Of a stretch of 51,301 nt of DNA, positions 10,956 through 19,504 are shown piece by piece (within the stretch, counting starts at the first letter, position 1; each line of letters starts with the position of its first letter). Position numbers and translations under genes: made by a program. The notes under the pieces are model-generated. The model had not been told where the DNA came from and did not search any database. It saw nothing but the letters and a program-made list of their open reading frames with translations. This DNA comes from Ectobacillus funiculus (GTDB taxonomy: Bacteria > Bacillota > Bacilli > Bacillales > Bacillaceae_G): contig NZ_SCFM01000054.1 in assembly GCF_004138295.1 (NCBI RefSeq), positions 1-51,301 on the forward strand, read 5' to 3'.

Positions 10956-11083
10956 TAAAGAAACTCGCCGATTGGCAAGCCCTGCCCTTGGGCGAAGACA
11001 AAGGCGTAGTTGCACCTACACTACATCCCTAAAACTCCGGCCACCTCGAATGACTTCTAGCTGGAGGCTATCCTCTCCTACAT
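10956..11083 (+). repeat. 134-bp intergenic repeat, copy R3 (diverged)
   Basis: Starts ATAAAGAAACTCGCCGATTG, with the first hairpin broken at one base (GGCAAG). The middle and the CCGGCCACCTCG segment have diverged, and the end reads CCTCTCCTACATT. It lies between the ftsH terminator and the coaX promoter. Confidence 0.8.
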
Positions 11084-11090
11084 TCGAAAC

Positions 11091-11117
11091 AAAAAGGAGT
11101 GACATGACGTCACTCCT
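11091..11117 (-). terminator. Intrinsic terminator of ftsH
   Basis: Stem AGGAGTGAC (11095-11103) with GTCACTCCT (11109-11117), T-tract 11091-11094 on the minus strand. The promoter-proximal arm overlaps the last codons and stop of ftsH. Confidence 0.85.
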
Positions 11118-13029
11118 TCTCTTTAGGCTCTTCAGCACCTGGCTCTTCTTTTTTTGCGGAGATATTGACCTTCACATCATCAGCATATGAGCTTTTCTTA
11201 CGCTCCGGCAACACACCGTTATCGTACAAGCCCCTAATCTGCTCCGCATCAAGAGTTTCCACTTCAAGCAATGTTTTCGCAATGATTTCAAGCTTGTCGC
11301 GCTTATCTGTTAAAATTTCCTTTGCACGCGCATAGCTTTCTTTCATAATACGCTGAATTTCCATATCAATTTCGTGCGCAATTGCATCACTATAGTTTTG
11401 TTCGGAATGGAAATCCCTGCCAAGGAATACTTGCCCCTGCGGACTACCAAATTGCATTGGTCCAAGCTTATCACTCATACCAAACTCTGTTACCATTCGT
11501 CTTGCAATACCTGTCGCACGCTGGAAGTCGTTATGAGCTCCTGTACTAACCTCACCGAATACGATATCCTCTGCGACACGACCGCCAAGTAAACCAACAA
11601 TCTTATCAAGCAATTCTGGTTTTGTCATAAAGTAACGATCTTCCTTTGGAAGCATAACAGCATAGCCACCTGCTTGACCACGTGGGACAATTGTTACCTT
11701 GTGTACCATATCAGCTTCATCTAGCACCATTCCAATTACTGTATGGCCTGCTTCATGATACGCAACAATATTTCGCTCTTTTTCAGAGATTACTCGGCTT
11801 TTCTTAGCTGGACCAGCAATTACACGATCTGTCGCTTCATCAATATCTGTCATATCAATTCGTTTCTTATTTTGACGAGCTGCCACAAGAGCTGCCTCAT
11901 TTAATAAGTTCTCAAGATCGGCACCGGAAAATCCTGGTGTACGCGCTGCAATTGCTCTTAAATCTACTGTATCATCAAGAGGCTTATTACGCGCATGTAC
12001 TTTAAGGACTGCTTCACGACCATTTACGTCTGGACGATCTACCGTAATTTGACGGTCAAAACGCCCCGGACGCAGTAAGGCTGGATCCAAAATATCTGGT
12101 CTATTCGTTGCAGCGACAATAATAATGCCTTCATTAGCACCGAACCCGTCCATCTCTACAAGCAACTGGTTTAAGGTTTGCTCGCGCTCATCATGACCGC
12201 CGCCTAGACCTGCACCACGCTGACGGCCTACAGCATCAATTTCATCAATAAAAATAATACAAGGGGCATTTTTCTTCGCGTTTTCGAATAAATCACGAAC
12301 ACGGGAAGCACCGACGCCGACAAACATCTCTACAAAGTCAGAACCACTAATAGAGAAGAATGGTACACCAGCTTCACCCGCCACAGCTCTCGCAAGAAGT
12401 GTTTTACCTGTTCCCGGAGGGCCTACTAATAACACACCTTTCGGGATACGAGCGCCGAGCTCTGCAAACTTGCGTGGATCCTTCAAAAATTCTACAACCT
12501 CTACAAGTTCTTGTTTCTCTTCATCGGCACCTGCTACATCTCTAAAGCGTACCTTTTTCTTATCATCGTTATATAGCTTCGCCTTACTTTTCCCAAAATT
12601 CATCACACGGCTTCCTCCGCCCTGCGCCTGATTTAAAAGGAAAAAGAAAAGGATGAAGATAATAACAAACGGAATGATAGAAGTAAAGAACGTCACCCAT
12701 GCACTTGTTTCTTCTGCAGGTTGATAATCAATCTTTGTATTCTTTACCTTTTCGTTAATTTTTCTTTGTAATTCCTCAGTATTCGGGGCATATGTAACGA
12801 AGTAATCTTCTTGACTAGAATCACTAAATTGTCCCTTTACCTCAAATACACCGCCGTTTTTAGGCTGGAGTTCAACGCTGCGTACTTCTCCGCCCTCCAA
12901 TCTAGAAACGAATGTGTCATAGCTAATCGATTTTGTTTGCTGAGTAGAACCGTTAAAGTAGCTCACAACACCGATTACAACAAGGAATATAAGTAAATAA
13001 AAGATGGTATTACGGAAGATGCGATTCAT
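11110..13029 (-). CDS. ftsH: ATP-dependent zinc metalloprotease FtsH
   Basis: Membrane-anchored AAA+ protease for quality control and regulated proteolysis, also needed for sporulation in Bacillus. The 639 residues comprise TM1 at about 8-26, an extracytoplasmic domain, TM2 at about 112-134, Walker A GPPGTGKT (203-210), Walker B IIFIDEID (258-265), the second region of homology with the arginine pair in RPGRFDRQ, and zinc motif HEAGH (425-429). The acidic, Lys/Glu-rich tail is typical. It follows hpt, as in other Bacilli. Confidence 0.98.
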   Translation of the reverse strand: MNRIFRNTIFYLLIFLVVIGVVSYFNGSTQQTKSISYDTFVSRLEGGEVRSVELQPKNGGVFEVKGQFSDSSQEDYFVTYAPNTEELQRKINEKVKNTKIDYQPAEETSAWVTFFTSIIPFVIIFILFFFLLNQAQGGGSRVMNFGKSKAKLYNDDKKKVRFRDVAGADEEKQELVEVVEFLKDPRKFAELGARIPKGVLLVGPPGTGKTLLARAVAGEAGVPFFSISGSDFVEMFVGVGASRVRDLFENAKKNAPCIIFIDEIDAVGRQRGAGLGGGHDEREQTLNQLLVEMDGFGANEGIIIVAATNRPDILDPALLRPGRFDRQITVDRPDVNGREAVLKVHARNKPLDDTVDLRAIAARTPGFSGADLENLLNEAALVAARQNKKRIDMTDIDEATDRVIAGPAKKSRVISEKERNIVAYHEAGHTVIGMVLDEADMVHKVTIVPRGQAGGYAVMLPKEDRYFMTKPELLDKIVGLLGGRVAEDIVFGEVSTGAHNDFQRATGIARRMVTEFGMSDKLGPMQFGSPQGQVFLGRDFHSEQNYSDAIAHEIDMEIQRIMKESYARAKEILTDKRDKLEIIAKTLLEVETLDAEQIRGLYDNGVLPERKKSSYADDVKVNISAKKEEPGAEEPKEKE

Positions 13030-13066
13030 CCCTGACCTCCTCTCACAGCATACACACTTATAGTAA

Positions 13067-13096
13067 ATAGTAACATAGAAAAACCTTCCTATCCAA
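13067..13096 (-). promoter_or_regulatory. Candidate sigma-A promoter of ftsH
   Basis: Minus-strand TTGGAT (13091-13096), 18-bp spacer ending in TGT, then TACTAT (13067-13072). Plausible in addition to readthrough from tilS-hpt. Confidence 0.5.
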
Positions 13097-13115
13097 ATGT
13101 AAAGCCTTCATAATA

Positions 13116-13658
13116 TTAATTTGAATAAACGCTTGGTTTTAATACCCCAATATAGGGAAGGTTGCGATATTGTTCTCTGTAATCTAAGCCGTAGCCGACA
13201 ACAAATGCGTTTGGCACTTGAAAACCTACATAATTTGCTTCAATATCCACTTTTCGTCCTGACGGCTTATCCAATAATGTGACAATTTTCACGGACTTAG
13301 CTTTACGGTACTTAAATAGATCCACGAGGTAGCTTAATGTAAGTCCACTGTCAATAATATCTTCTACAATTAAGATATCCCGTCCTTCTACAGAAGTATC
13401 AAGATCCTTTAAAATTTTCACTTCACCGCTAGACGTTGTAGAATTTCCATAGCTGGAAACTGCCATAAAGTCCATTTCAAGATATGTCTCTACACGTTTT
13501 AAAAGATCTGCCATAAAAGGCATAGCACCTTTCAGTACTCCAACAGCTAAAGGAAGAGTGCCCTTATAATCCTCTGTAATAGTAGCACCAAGTTCTTTAA
13601 GCTTTTGTTGTATTTCTTCCTCTGAAATGAGTACTTGCTCAATATCTTGATTCATCAT
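13116..13658 (-). CDS. hpt: Hypoxanthine-guanine phosphoribosyltransferase
   Basis: Purine salvage: hypoxanthine or guanine plus PRPP gives IMP or GMP. The 180-residue protein has the PRPP-binding loop [11 protein letters not shown] near residue 100, the flexible-loop SSYG region and the C-terminal [19 protein letters not shown]. It overlaps the tilS stop by 4 bp. The tilS-hpt-ftsH order is conserved in Bacilli. In B. subtilis TilS and HprT have been reported to cooperate in ftsH control. Confidence 0.96.
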   Translation of the reverse strand: MMNQDIEQVLISEEEIQQKLKELGATITEDYKGTLPLAVGVLKGAMPFMADLLKRVETYLEMDFMAVSSYGNSTTSSGEVKILKDLDTSVEGRDILIVEDIIDSGLTLSYLVDLFKYRKAKSVKIVTLLDKPSGRKVDIEANYVGFQVPNAFVVGYGLDYREQYRNLPYIGVLKPSVYSN

Positions 13659-15082
13659 CTGCTTATCCTCCTAGAAGACTCCTTGCTTTTGTAACGAATA
13701 ATTATGTAACCTTTTTCTTCATCAGCCTTTTCTGAAATTACTGATGCTTGCTTCAGTAAAGGCAGCCAAAGAATTGTTCCTTTTGCATCACAAACGATAG
13801 GCCATTCCTCTCTCTTGTGTATTGGTATCTTTTCTTCAATAAAGATAGCTTTTATCTTTTTGGAACCATTCATACCTTTAACATGCATGCGGTCTCCATT
13901 CATTCTGGAACGAACAACAAGAGGAGTAGAAACAACGCCTTTCGGTGCAACAAATACAGCACCATCGTTTGGATAAAGAACTTCCTTACTAAATTCTGCT
14001 ATCAATTCATCACCGTTTGGCAAAATGATTGTCCCAGGGACGGACATCATATAAGAGAAAGGAACGGCTTTCTCTTCTAAAAATCCAAAGCTACATTCTT
14101 CATATGTACGAGTTACTTTCAGTCCTTCTGGAAAATCTAGAGATCCTGAAGGATGGGAACGCTTTAGAAAAGACAGTACTTGCTCAATATGTATAGAAGA
14201 TAGTGATGAAGGAAGCTTAGAATTATAAAGATAGTTTAATATTAGTTGAATCCCTCTCCTTTGTAAAGGCATAGGCAATGATTCAAAGTCAGGAATTGAC
14301 AGTACAACCTGTATTTTGGTTTCTTTTCTAATTACTTTATTCATTCTTTGGATGGCTAATTCCTGCAAATAGTCTTCATCCTCTTGAATAAACTTGCTAA
14401 AATTTTGAAACTTTTCATGCACACCAGGGTTTTCTTCTTTTAGACGAGGAAGAACATATTTACGAAACCGATTTCTTGTGTATGTATCTTTATCATTGCT
14501 TGGATCCACACGAGGAACAATTCCCTTATTATAGCAATATTGTTCAATCTCTTGTTTTGTTACAGCTAAAAAGGGCCGTATGATCATACCATGACTGAAT
14601 GCTCTCTTTACTGACATACCCGCATAACCTTTCATACTGCTGCCCCTTACAAGTCGCATGAGGATCGTCTCAACTTGGTCATCGCCATGATGGCCAAGTG
14701 CAAGGGCATTTGCCTTATATTTGTTCATTACCTCTTCTAAGAAACGATAGCGGCACTCTCTTGCAGCAGTTTGAGCTCCAAGGTGATGCTCCTTCTGATA
14801 AGCAGCCACAGGAATTCGAGCGGATTCAAATGGGACCTGAAGCTGTTCGCATATACTGCGTACATAAAGAAGATCCTGCCATGACTCTTCTCCTCGAAAC
14901 ATATGATCCACATGTGCTACAACGATAAAGAGATCCTCCCTCTCTTTTCGTTCCATTAAATAATACAATAACGCAAGCGAGTCAACTCCTCCTGAAACAG
15001 CAACAACTACCTTCTCACCGGCATTAAGCATTTCATGTTTTGCTACAAAGGCATCTACTTTCCGAACAAATTCATCCTTCAA
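13655..15082 (-). CDS. tilS: tRNA(Ile)-lysidine synthase
   Basis: Converts C34 of the CAU-anticodon tRNA-Ile to lysidine so that it reads AUA. I place the start at TTG (15080-15082), which has AAGGGTGA at proper distance. It begins [13 protein letters not shown], as in the relatives I recall; the upstream GTG sits on the ribosome site. The protein is then 475 residues. The N-type PP-loop SGGVDS is near residue 29. [15 protein letters not shown] follows, and the C-terminal TilS domain contains [20 protein letters not shown]. Confidence 0.95.
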   Translation of the reverse strand: MKDEFVRKVDAFVAKHEMLNAGEKVVVAVSGGVDSLALLYYLMERKEREDLFIVVAHVDHMFRGEESWQDLLYVRSICEQLQVPFESARIPVAAYQKEHHLGAQTAARECRYRFLEEVMNKYKANALALGHHGDDQVETILMRLVRGSSMKGYAGMSVKRAFSHGMIIRPFLAVTKQEIEQYCYNKGIVPRVDPSNDKDTYTRNRFRKYVLPRLKEENPGVHEKFQNFSKFIQEDEDYLQELAIQRMNKVIRKETKIQVVLSIPDFESLPMPLQRRGIQLILNYLYNSKLPSSLSSIHIEQVLSFLKRSHPSGSLDFPEGLKVTRTYEECSFGFLEEKAVPFSYMMSVPGTIILPNGDELIAEFSKEVLYPNDGAVFVAPKGVVSTPLVVRSRMNGDRMHVKGMNGSKKIKAIFIEEKIPIHKREEWPIVCDAKGTILWLPLLKQASVISEKADEEKGYIIIRYKSKESSRRISR

Positions 15083-15131
15083 TATTATAATCACCCTTCA
15101 TCGATTAAAACCTATTAAGCCTATAAGCATA

Positions 15132-15161
15132 ATCGTACCACTTTTTATGATTTGTCTGCAA
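15132..15161 (-). promoter_or_regulatory. Sigma-A promoter of tilS-hpt
   Basis: Minus-strand TTGCAG (15156-15161), 18-bp spacer ending in TGG, TACGAT (15132-15137). The start site would lie about 40 bp before the tilS TTG and just downstream of repeats R4/R5. Confidence 0.6.
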
Positions 15162-15195
15162 AAGAAACACCCGCAACAAATTTTACAAATATCGA

Positions 15196-15329
15196 TAAAG
15201 AAAACTCGCCGATTGGCGAGCCCTGCTCTTGGGCGAAGACAGAGGCGTAGTTGCACTTATACTGTGTTCCTAAAATTTCCGACTACGTCGAATTCACTTC
15301 CAGCTGGAAATTTATACTTTCCTACAGTG
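15196..15329 (+). repeat. 134-bp intergenic repeat, copy R4
   Basis: Near-consensus unit, first of a doublet. It has hairpin CTCGCC-GATT-GGCGAG, GCCC-N7-GGGC, CGTAGT...ACTACG, palindrome TTCCAGCTGGAA, and an end at CCTACAGTG. Confidence 0.9.
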
Positions 15330-15464
15330 TAAAGAAAACTCGCCGACTGAGGAGCCCACTCTTGGGTGAAGACAGAGGCGTAGCGACACTTATACCGTGC
15401 TCCTAAAATTTCCGGATACGTCGAATCTGCTTTAGCTGGAAATGTATACTCCCTCTTATATTGT
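15330..15464 (+). repeat. 134-bp intergenic repeat, copy R5
   Basis: Second unit of the R4/R5 doublet, more diverged: the first hairpin reads CTCGCC-GACT-GAGGAG and one base is missing after GAGCCC. Its end adjoins the spoIIE terminator. Confidence 0.85.
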
Positions 15465-15467
15465 AAA

Positions 15468-15506
15468 CACAAAGAAGACCCGAGGTTTGCACCTTGGATC
15501 TTCGCC
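15468..15506 (-). terminator. Intrinsic terminator of spoIIE
   Basis: On the minus strand GAAGATCCAAGGT pairs with ACCTCGGGTCTTC (one mismatch, one G-T), followed by TTTGTGTTT. It lies about 100 bp after the spoIIE stop. Confidence 0.7.
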
Positions 15507-15599
15507 AATGCTTTCCATGTCTAGCCATGAAAGAACCCAGCAACATTTCGTACCCCATCCTATTACTATCTTTGACGGAGAAAACAATTTTTATACATC

Positions 15600-18074
15600 C
15601 TATGCTTGTTTACTAAACACCGGAATGGTTGCCCATTTCGGCATTGTTTTATCTACCTTGGCTACTACTACTGTCATATCATCTTCAATAAAGCCATTGC
15701 GAGAGCGAATGACTTCCTCCATTAAAATGTCCGCAATTTCCTGTGGATCCTCCGTCTGCAGTTCTTTAACTTTTCGTTTCATCCACATCTCATGATTTTC
15801 CACATGCTTCGGCCCCTCAAAGATGCCATCACTCATCATAATGAGAATATCCCCCATTTTAAGTTGCTCACTTACTACATCAACTTCAAAATCTTGGATC
15901 ATCCCCATTGGCAAATTACTTGCTTCTATTTTAATCACACGATCACCACGTTTTACAAAGCTTGGTGTAGAGCCGATTTTTAAAAATTTGGCACTGGCGT
16001 CCCGCAAATCAATCATGGCCAAATCTAATGTGGTAAAAATCTCTTCGGTCGTTCTTAGTGATAAAATAGAGTTAATCGATTTGATGGCAATGGTCTCATC
16101 AATACCAGATTGGAGAATTTTTTGCAGAAGCTTTAACGTTTCTTTGCTTTCGCGATGCGCCCGCTCCCCATTTCCCATTCCATCGCTAATAGCTATTGCA
16201 TATTTTCCAATGCTCAGCTCCATCGTAGAGTAAGAATCACCGGATACAAGTCCGCCCCCTTTCGCAGCGGTAGCAAGTCCCGTATCAATAGAAAAAGTTT
16301 TTGCTGAACCAAAACATACATTACTATAACCATTTGGATACTGTGAGGGCTCTTCAAGCTTTACAACAATTGTTTCCTTGAGAATATCCGATAACATCGG
16401 CGCAAGCAGTTTTTCACATTCACCACGCTGATTTGATGCAGTTGGAATTGTCATTTCTATATCAACATTGCCTTGGTCAAGACAATAAATATCTACATGT
16501 CCAATCTCTATCCCAAATTCTCGAAATGCTTCGAGAATTTGTTCTTCCTGTATTTGATGATTCTCCTTCTCTCTCTGGATTTCTTTAGCGAAATCCTCCA
16601 TTACCTTCGATACACCAAGAAGCTGCTCTGCAACAAGACGGCGACCCTCCATCATTTGTTTCTTCAGCTTCTGTTCATTATAAAAATGAAACAACTCTTG
16701 ATTGATTAACTCTGTTACGCGTGTTCCTCTAACACAATATTTATCCCATTCTCTCATTAACTTCGTATTTCTTTGCAGAGTCCCTTCCTGTGTTTCCTGC
16801 ATAATCTCCCGTAAATAATCATAGGTCTTATCAAAATTCACTGCCCAGCACTGCTCTCGCTTAAAGCATGTTTGGCATGTTTTTGCCGTAATACCGCTTA
16901 AAAATATATCAGCTTCCTTCTCTTGATCCTCTTCCTCTACATACCCATAAACAGCAAAGCTACCAGATAGCGCTTGAAATACATTAGCAAATTGCGTAAT
17001 TTTATTTGATGTAACATCACGCATACGGCGTAAATATTGCTGTTGATCTGTTGAATGCTCATTTGTTCCAGGGACAAACTTTGCAAGTTTCTCCATTATA
17101 AATTTTGGAGTGAGAAGAAACATGATAATGGCAACCACTGACTCTAACAGCGTCACTGCTATATCCGCCTGCTTGTCTACATAAAGAGCAATCAAGCTTG
17201 TCCCAATTAAAAGTCCTAATCCGACCCCAATACGCTTCCCTTCCTTCAATAGGCCTCCCAAAAGCCCGGAAAAGGCAAGCAAACTAAGCTGATATAAACT
17301 GGCGACATTTGCAAGACTTAAAATCAAACCTGTCACTACTCCTACCGTCGAACCAATTGTAGCTCCAGCCACATATGCCGCCAACAGGACAAGATATCTA
17401 GTGAATATATGCTGAATCGATAAGTGATATAAAAACCAGTCTGTTGTTCCTGTCAAAACGGAAGCTAGTAAAATGATTAAACAAACAATTTCTTCCGTTT
17501 CTAGAGATTGCTGTTTCCCTTTCCGTTCCGTAAGTAGGGGAACGCTTTGTAAAAAAATCATCGTTAATACAAAACTCAAGCCCGCTTCAATTGTGCTCAT
17601 AAATACGTCATATAGGATTAAGGACCCCTGCTGAAAATATACAACAGACAGATGAGCTGTTAATGCAGAGAGAAATACTTGAAATGGCACAAGCCCCACA
17701 GTTTTTGTTGTAAATCTGCCAAAAACAATATTGTATATGAAGAACATAAAGATAGAGGCAAAGGTGAAGGTTGTGTTTTCAATCGATACAGTAAAGGCTC
17801 CCCCCATAACAGCGAGAAAAGCTAATGCTATTTTATCTCGCTTCATAATATACACAGCTGCAAAAAATGGAAGAGCAAATGGTAAAATATTTGTTAGGAT
17901 ATATGCACGCCCCAAAAGAAAGCCTACCAACGCAATAACAAATCCCCAGCGGAAGAAAACATGTTCCACCCATGTTTTCAGCTTGCTTGTCCAACGTGAG
18001 AGGGCTAGCGGTCCACGATTCATAGCCACTAAGTCAGAGTTCGGATTGACAGTATTTTTTCCTGTCCTTGACAT
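15600..18074 (-). CDS. spoIIE: Stage II sporulation protein E, membrane PP2C phosphatase
   Basis: Dephosphorylates SpoIIAA to release sigma-F in the forespore and interacts with FtsZ at the polar septum. The 824 residues have the expected three regions: about ten membrane segments (roughly residues 35-320), a central FtsZ-binding/oligomerisation region with a Cys-rich patch (CQTCFKREQCW), and a C-terminal PP2C domain with AISDGMGNGERAHRES and MMSDGIFEGP. The promoter has the unusual 21-bp spacing of Spo0A-activated genes. The B. subtilis neighbours yabS and yabT, normally downstream, are missing. Confidence 0.97.
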   Translation of the reverse strand: MSRTGKNTVNPNSDLVAMNRGPLALSRWTSKLKTWVEHVFFRWGFVIALVGFLLGRAYILTNILPFALPFFAAVYIMKRDKIALAFLAVMGGAFTVSIENTTFTFASIFMFFIYNIVFGRFTTKTVGLVPFQVFLSALTAHLSVVYFQQGSLILYDVFMSTIEAGLSFVLTMIFLQSVPLLTERKGKQQSLETEEIVCLIILLASVLTGTTDWFLYHLSIQHIFTRYLVLLAAYVAGATIGSTVGVVTGLILSLANVASLYQLSLLAFSGLLGGLLKEGKRIGVGLGLLIGTSLIALYVDKQADIAVTLLESVVAIIMFLLTPKFIMEKLAKFVPGTNEHSTDQQQYLRRMRDVTSNKITQFANVFQALSGSFAVYGYVEEEDQEKEADIFLSGITAKTCQTCFKREQCWAVNFDKTYDYLREIMQETQEGTLQRNTKLMREWDKYCVRGTRVTELINQELFHFYNEQKLKKQMMEGRRLVAEQLLGVSKVMEDFAKEIQREKENHQIQEEQILEAFREFGIEIGHVDIYCLDQGNVDIEMTIPTASNQRGECEKLLAPMLSDILKETIVVKLEEPSQYPNGYSNVCFGSAKTFSIDTGLATAAKGGGLVSGDSYSTMELSIGKYAIAISDGMGNGERAHRESKETLKLLQKILQSGIDETIAIKSINSILSLRTTEEIFTTLDLAMIDLRDASAKFLKIGSTPSFVKRGDRVIKIEASNLPMGMIQDFEVDVVSEQLKMGDILIMMSDGIFEGPKHVENHEMWMKRKVKELQTEDPQEIADILMEEVIRSRNGFIEDDMTVVVAKVDKTMPKWATIPVFSKQA

Positions 18075-18109
18075 ACTCTTAACACCACCCGCATAATTTA
18101 TTAATTGTA

Positions 18110-18142
18110 ATTATAAATGGTATAAAGGGTAAATTTTGTCAA
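18110..18142 (-). promoter_or_regulatory. Spo0A-type promoter of spoIIE (21-bp spacing)
   Basis: Minus-strand TTGACA (18137-18142) and TATAAT (18110-18115) are separated by 21 bp, too long for unaided sigma-A but characteristic of spoIIE and spoIIG promoters that need Spo0A~P. The -35 is overlapped by TTTGTCAAAA (18135-18144, plus strand), one base from a 0A box. Confidence 0.8.
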
Positions 18143-18390
18143 AATAACAGAAACTAATTTCAGAATTGTTCGACTTTTTAATAGAAATCCTTCCATTTCT
18201 ATACATAAACAGTTAGACTATCATAAATTATTTGTAATATCTTTAGAGGAATCGTCTTTTTTGACTAATAGCATCGAATACAAGGTATATTTATTTTGAA
18301 GAATCCAAGAATCTGTAAGATGGGGCAAACAAGAAACAATGTTTAGAAAGCAAGCTTGTTCACAAAGAAGAACGAAGAGGGGAATTAATA
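18143..18390. other. AT-rich region upstream of spoIIE
   Basis: It contains one further Spo0A box-like sequence near the promoter (18169-18175). Otherwise I see no gene, hairpin or repeat until R6 begins at 18391. Confidence 0.5.
18169..18175 (-). promoter_or_regulatory. Spo0A box-like site upstream of spoIIE
   Basis: AGTCGAA on the minus strand, matching TGNCGAA except the first base, about 30 bp upstream of the -35. With the site overlapping the -35 it resembles the paired 0A boxes of the B. subtilis spoIIE promoter. Confidence 0.5.
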
Positions 18391-18518
18391 TAAAGAAAAC
18401 CTGCCGACTGGCGAGCCGTGCCCTTTAGCGAAGGCGTAGCTGCACTTATACTGTATTCCTAAAATTTCTCGCTACGTCGAATGGTCTTCCAGCTAGAAAT
18501 TTATACTTTCTTAAAGTG
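18391..18518 (+). repeat. 134-bp intergenic repeat, copy R6 (small internal deletion)
   Basis: ATAAAGAAAACCTGCCGACTGG start, a short deletion between GCGAAG and GCGTAG, and a conserved 3' half. It ends AAAGTG two bases before the T-tract of the tRNA terminator. Confidence 0.85.
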
Positions 18519-18553
18519 CAAAAGAGCTAAACCACAATGGTTTAGCTCTTTTT
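18519..18553 (-). terminator. Terminator of the tRNA-Met/tRNA-Glu unit
   Basis: Perfect 11-bp stem AGAGCTAAACC (18523-18533) with GGTTTAGCTCT (18539-18549), five-base loop, TTTTG on the minus strand; TTTTT also follows on the plus strand. Confidence 0.85.
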
Positions 18554-18556
18554 AGA

Positions 18557-18628
18557 TGACCCGTACGGGATTCGAACCCGTGTTACCGCCGTGAAAGGGC
18601 GGTGTCTTAACCGCTTGACCAACGGGCC
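18557..18628 (-). tRNA. tRNA-Glu (anticodon UUC)
   Basis: 72-nt cloverleaf on the minus strand with acceptor arm GGCCCGT/ACGGGTC and discriminator A. The anticodon loop is CTTTCAC, with TTC in the centre, and the T-loop is TTCGAAT. The 3' CCA is not encoded. It is co-transcribed with the tRNA-Met 4 bp upstream; B. subtilis has the same pair beside spoIIE. Confidence 0.95.
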
Positions 18629-18632
18629 TTTA

Positions 18633-18709
18633 TGGTAGCGGCGGAGGGGATCGAACCCCCGACCTTACGGGTATGAACCGTACGCTCTAGCCAGCTGAGC
18701 TACACCGCC
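18633..18709 (-). tRNA. Elongator tRNA-Met (anticodon CAU)
   Basis: 77 nt including an encoded CCA. The acceptor GGCGGTG pairs with CGCCGCT (closing G-U), the anticodon loop TTCATAC carries CAT, and the T-loop is TTCGATC. A first G paired with U, rather than the unpaired C1 of initiators, marks it as elongator. A CAT anticodon could also denote lysidine tRNA-Ile2, but the body matches the Bacillus elongator Met as I remember it. Confidence 0.92.
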
Positions 18710-18738
18710 ATATTTTGGTCATCCAACGGACAAGACTT

Positions 18739-18767
18739 ATAATATCAATAATCTTAAAAAGTGTCAA
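18739..18767 (-). promoter_or_regulatory. Sigma-A promoter of the tRNA unit
   Basis: TTGACA (18762-18767), 17 bp, TATTAT (18739-18744) on the minus strand: a near-consensus stable-RNA promoter about 30 bp before tRNA-Met. Confidence 0.85.
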
Positions 18768-18795
18768 CATAAAATCCAAAGTTTTTTAGAGTATA

Positions 18796-18850
18796 TAAAG
18801 AAAACTCGTCGAATTGTCTTCTAGCTAGAAATTTATACTTTCTTAAAGTG
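18796..18850 (+). repeat. 134-bp repeat, copy R7 with 79-bp internal deletion
   Basis: Only the ends remain: ATAAAGAAAACTCG is fused to GTCGAATTGTCTTC, followed by the perfect palindrome TTCTAGCTAGAA and an end in AAAGTG. It adjoins the T-tract of the yabR terminator. The deletion joins the first CTCG to the GTCG of the CTACGTCG motif. Confidence 0.85.
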
Positions 18851-18852
18851 AA

Positions 18853-18888
18853 ATAAAAAGGCACCCGAACTGCGTTCTCGAGTGCCTA
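18853..18888 (-). terminator. Intrinsic terminator of yabR
   Basis: AGGCACCCGAA (18859-18869) pairs with TTCTCGAGTGCCT (to 18887) with a small internal imperfection. TTTTTATTT follows on the minus strand. Confidence 0.8.
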
Positions 18889-18912
18889 TATTTTGAAAGG
18901 ATAAACAGCAAG

Positions 18913-19371
18913 TTACCCGCGTCTCGCGCCGCGACCGCCTCGTTTTGACTCTGTATTACGCTTTAAGGAAGATAAACGATCTTCGCTATCCTTTAAAAAG
19001 CGTGCCATTTTCTGTTCAAAGTTTTCTTTCACTACACCACGGGGTTCGCCGCCACGATCACGGTTATACGGACGAGGGCGCTGTGGACGTCCAGAACGCT
19101 GTTGTTGCTGTTGTTCACCCTCTGGTACCGGTGGACGATCCTTAGCCTTTTTAATAGATAATCCTATCTTTCCGTCCTTTTCAACATTAATCACTTTTAC
19201 TTCTACTTGATCGCCGATTTTTAAGTGATCATTAATATCTTTAACATAATTATCCGCTACTTCGCTAATATGAACGAGACCAGTTAGCCCTTCTGGCAGC
19301 TCCACAAAAGCCCCAAAATTAGTGATACCTGTTACTTTCCCTTGTAACTTGCTGCCTACCTCAATTGACAT
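18913..19371 (-). CDS. yabR: S1-domain RNA-binding protein YabR
   Basis: I start it at the ATG preceded by GGAGGAGC, giving 152 residues beginning MSIEVGSKLQGKV; an earlier in-frame ATG lies before the ribosome site. Residues 1-75 form one S1/OB domain (VTGITNFGAFVELPEGLTGLVHISEV) like those of polynucleotide phosphorylase. The rest is a disordered, basic tail with five consecutive Gln and many Arg/Gly/Pro, ending RGGRGARRG. It probably binds RNA or ribosomes; the exact role is not known to me. It is monocistronic, with its own promoter and terminator. Confidence 0.92.
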   Translation of the reverse strand: MSIEVGSKLQGKVTGITNFGAFVELPEGLTGLVHISEVADNYVKDINDHLKIGDQVEVKVINVEKDGKIGLSIKKAKDRPPVPEGEQQQQQRSGRPQRPRPYNRDRGGEPRGVVKENFEQKMARFLKDSEDRLSSLKRNTESKRGGRGARRG

Positions 19372-19416
19372 AAAAAAAATGCTCCTCCTTAATTTTTCAA
19401 AAGTCAAGTTTCCTTT

Positions 19417-19446
19417 ATTATATATGATTGTAAAATATAGTGTCAA
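19417..19446 (-). promoter_or_regulatory. Sigma-A promoter of yabR
   Basis: Consensus TTGACA (19441-19446), 18-bp spacer, consensus TATAAT (19417-19422) on the minus strand. Confidence 0.75.
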
Positions 19447-19474
19447 TGAACGACATATGCCTTACAAGCATTTG

Positions 19475-19504
19475 GAAAAAACCGGTTCTTCATTTAGCAA
19501 CCGG
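19475..19504 (-). terminator. Intrinsic terminator of divIC
   Basis: CCGGTT (19482-19487) with AACCGG (19499-19504); TTTTTT follows on the minus strand. The stem overlaps the last codons and stop of divIC. Confidence 0.8.

Noticed and set aside
15257-15508. 83-codon minus-strand frame across repeats R4/R5 and the spoIIE terminator
   Set aside because: Composed entirely of repeat and terminator sequence; no plausible start signal.
18633-18709. Reading the CAT-anticodon tRNA as initiator tRNA-fMet or tRNA-Ile2
   Set aside because: The acceptor starts with G1 paired to U72, unlike the unpaired C1 of initiators. The body sequence fits the Bacillus elongator Met beside spoIIE; Ile2 cannot be fully excluded.
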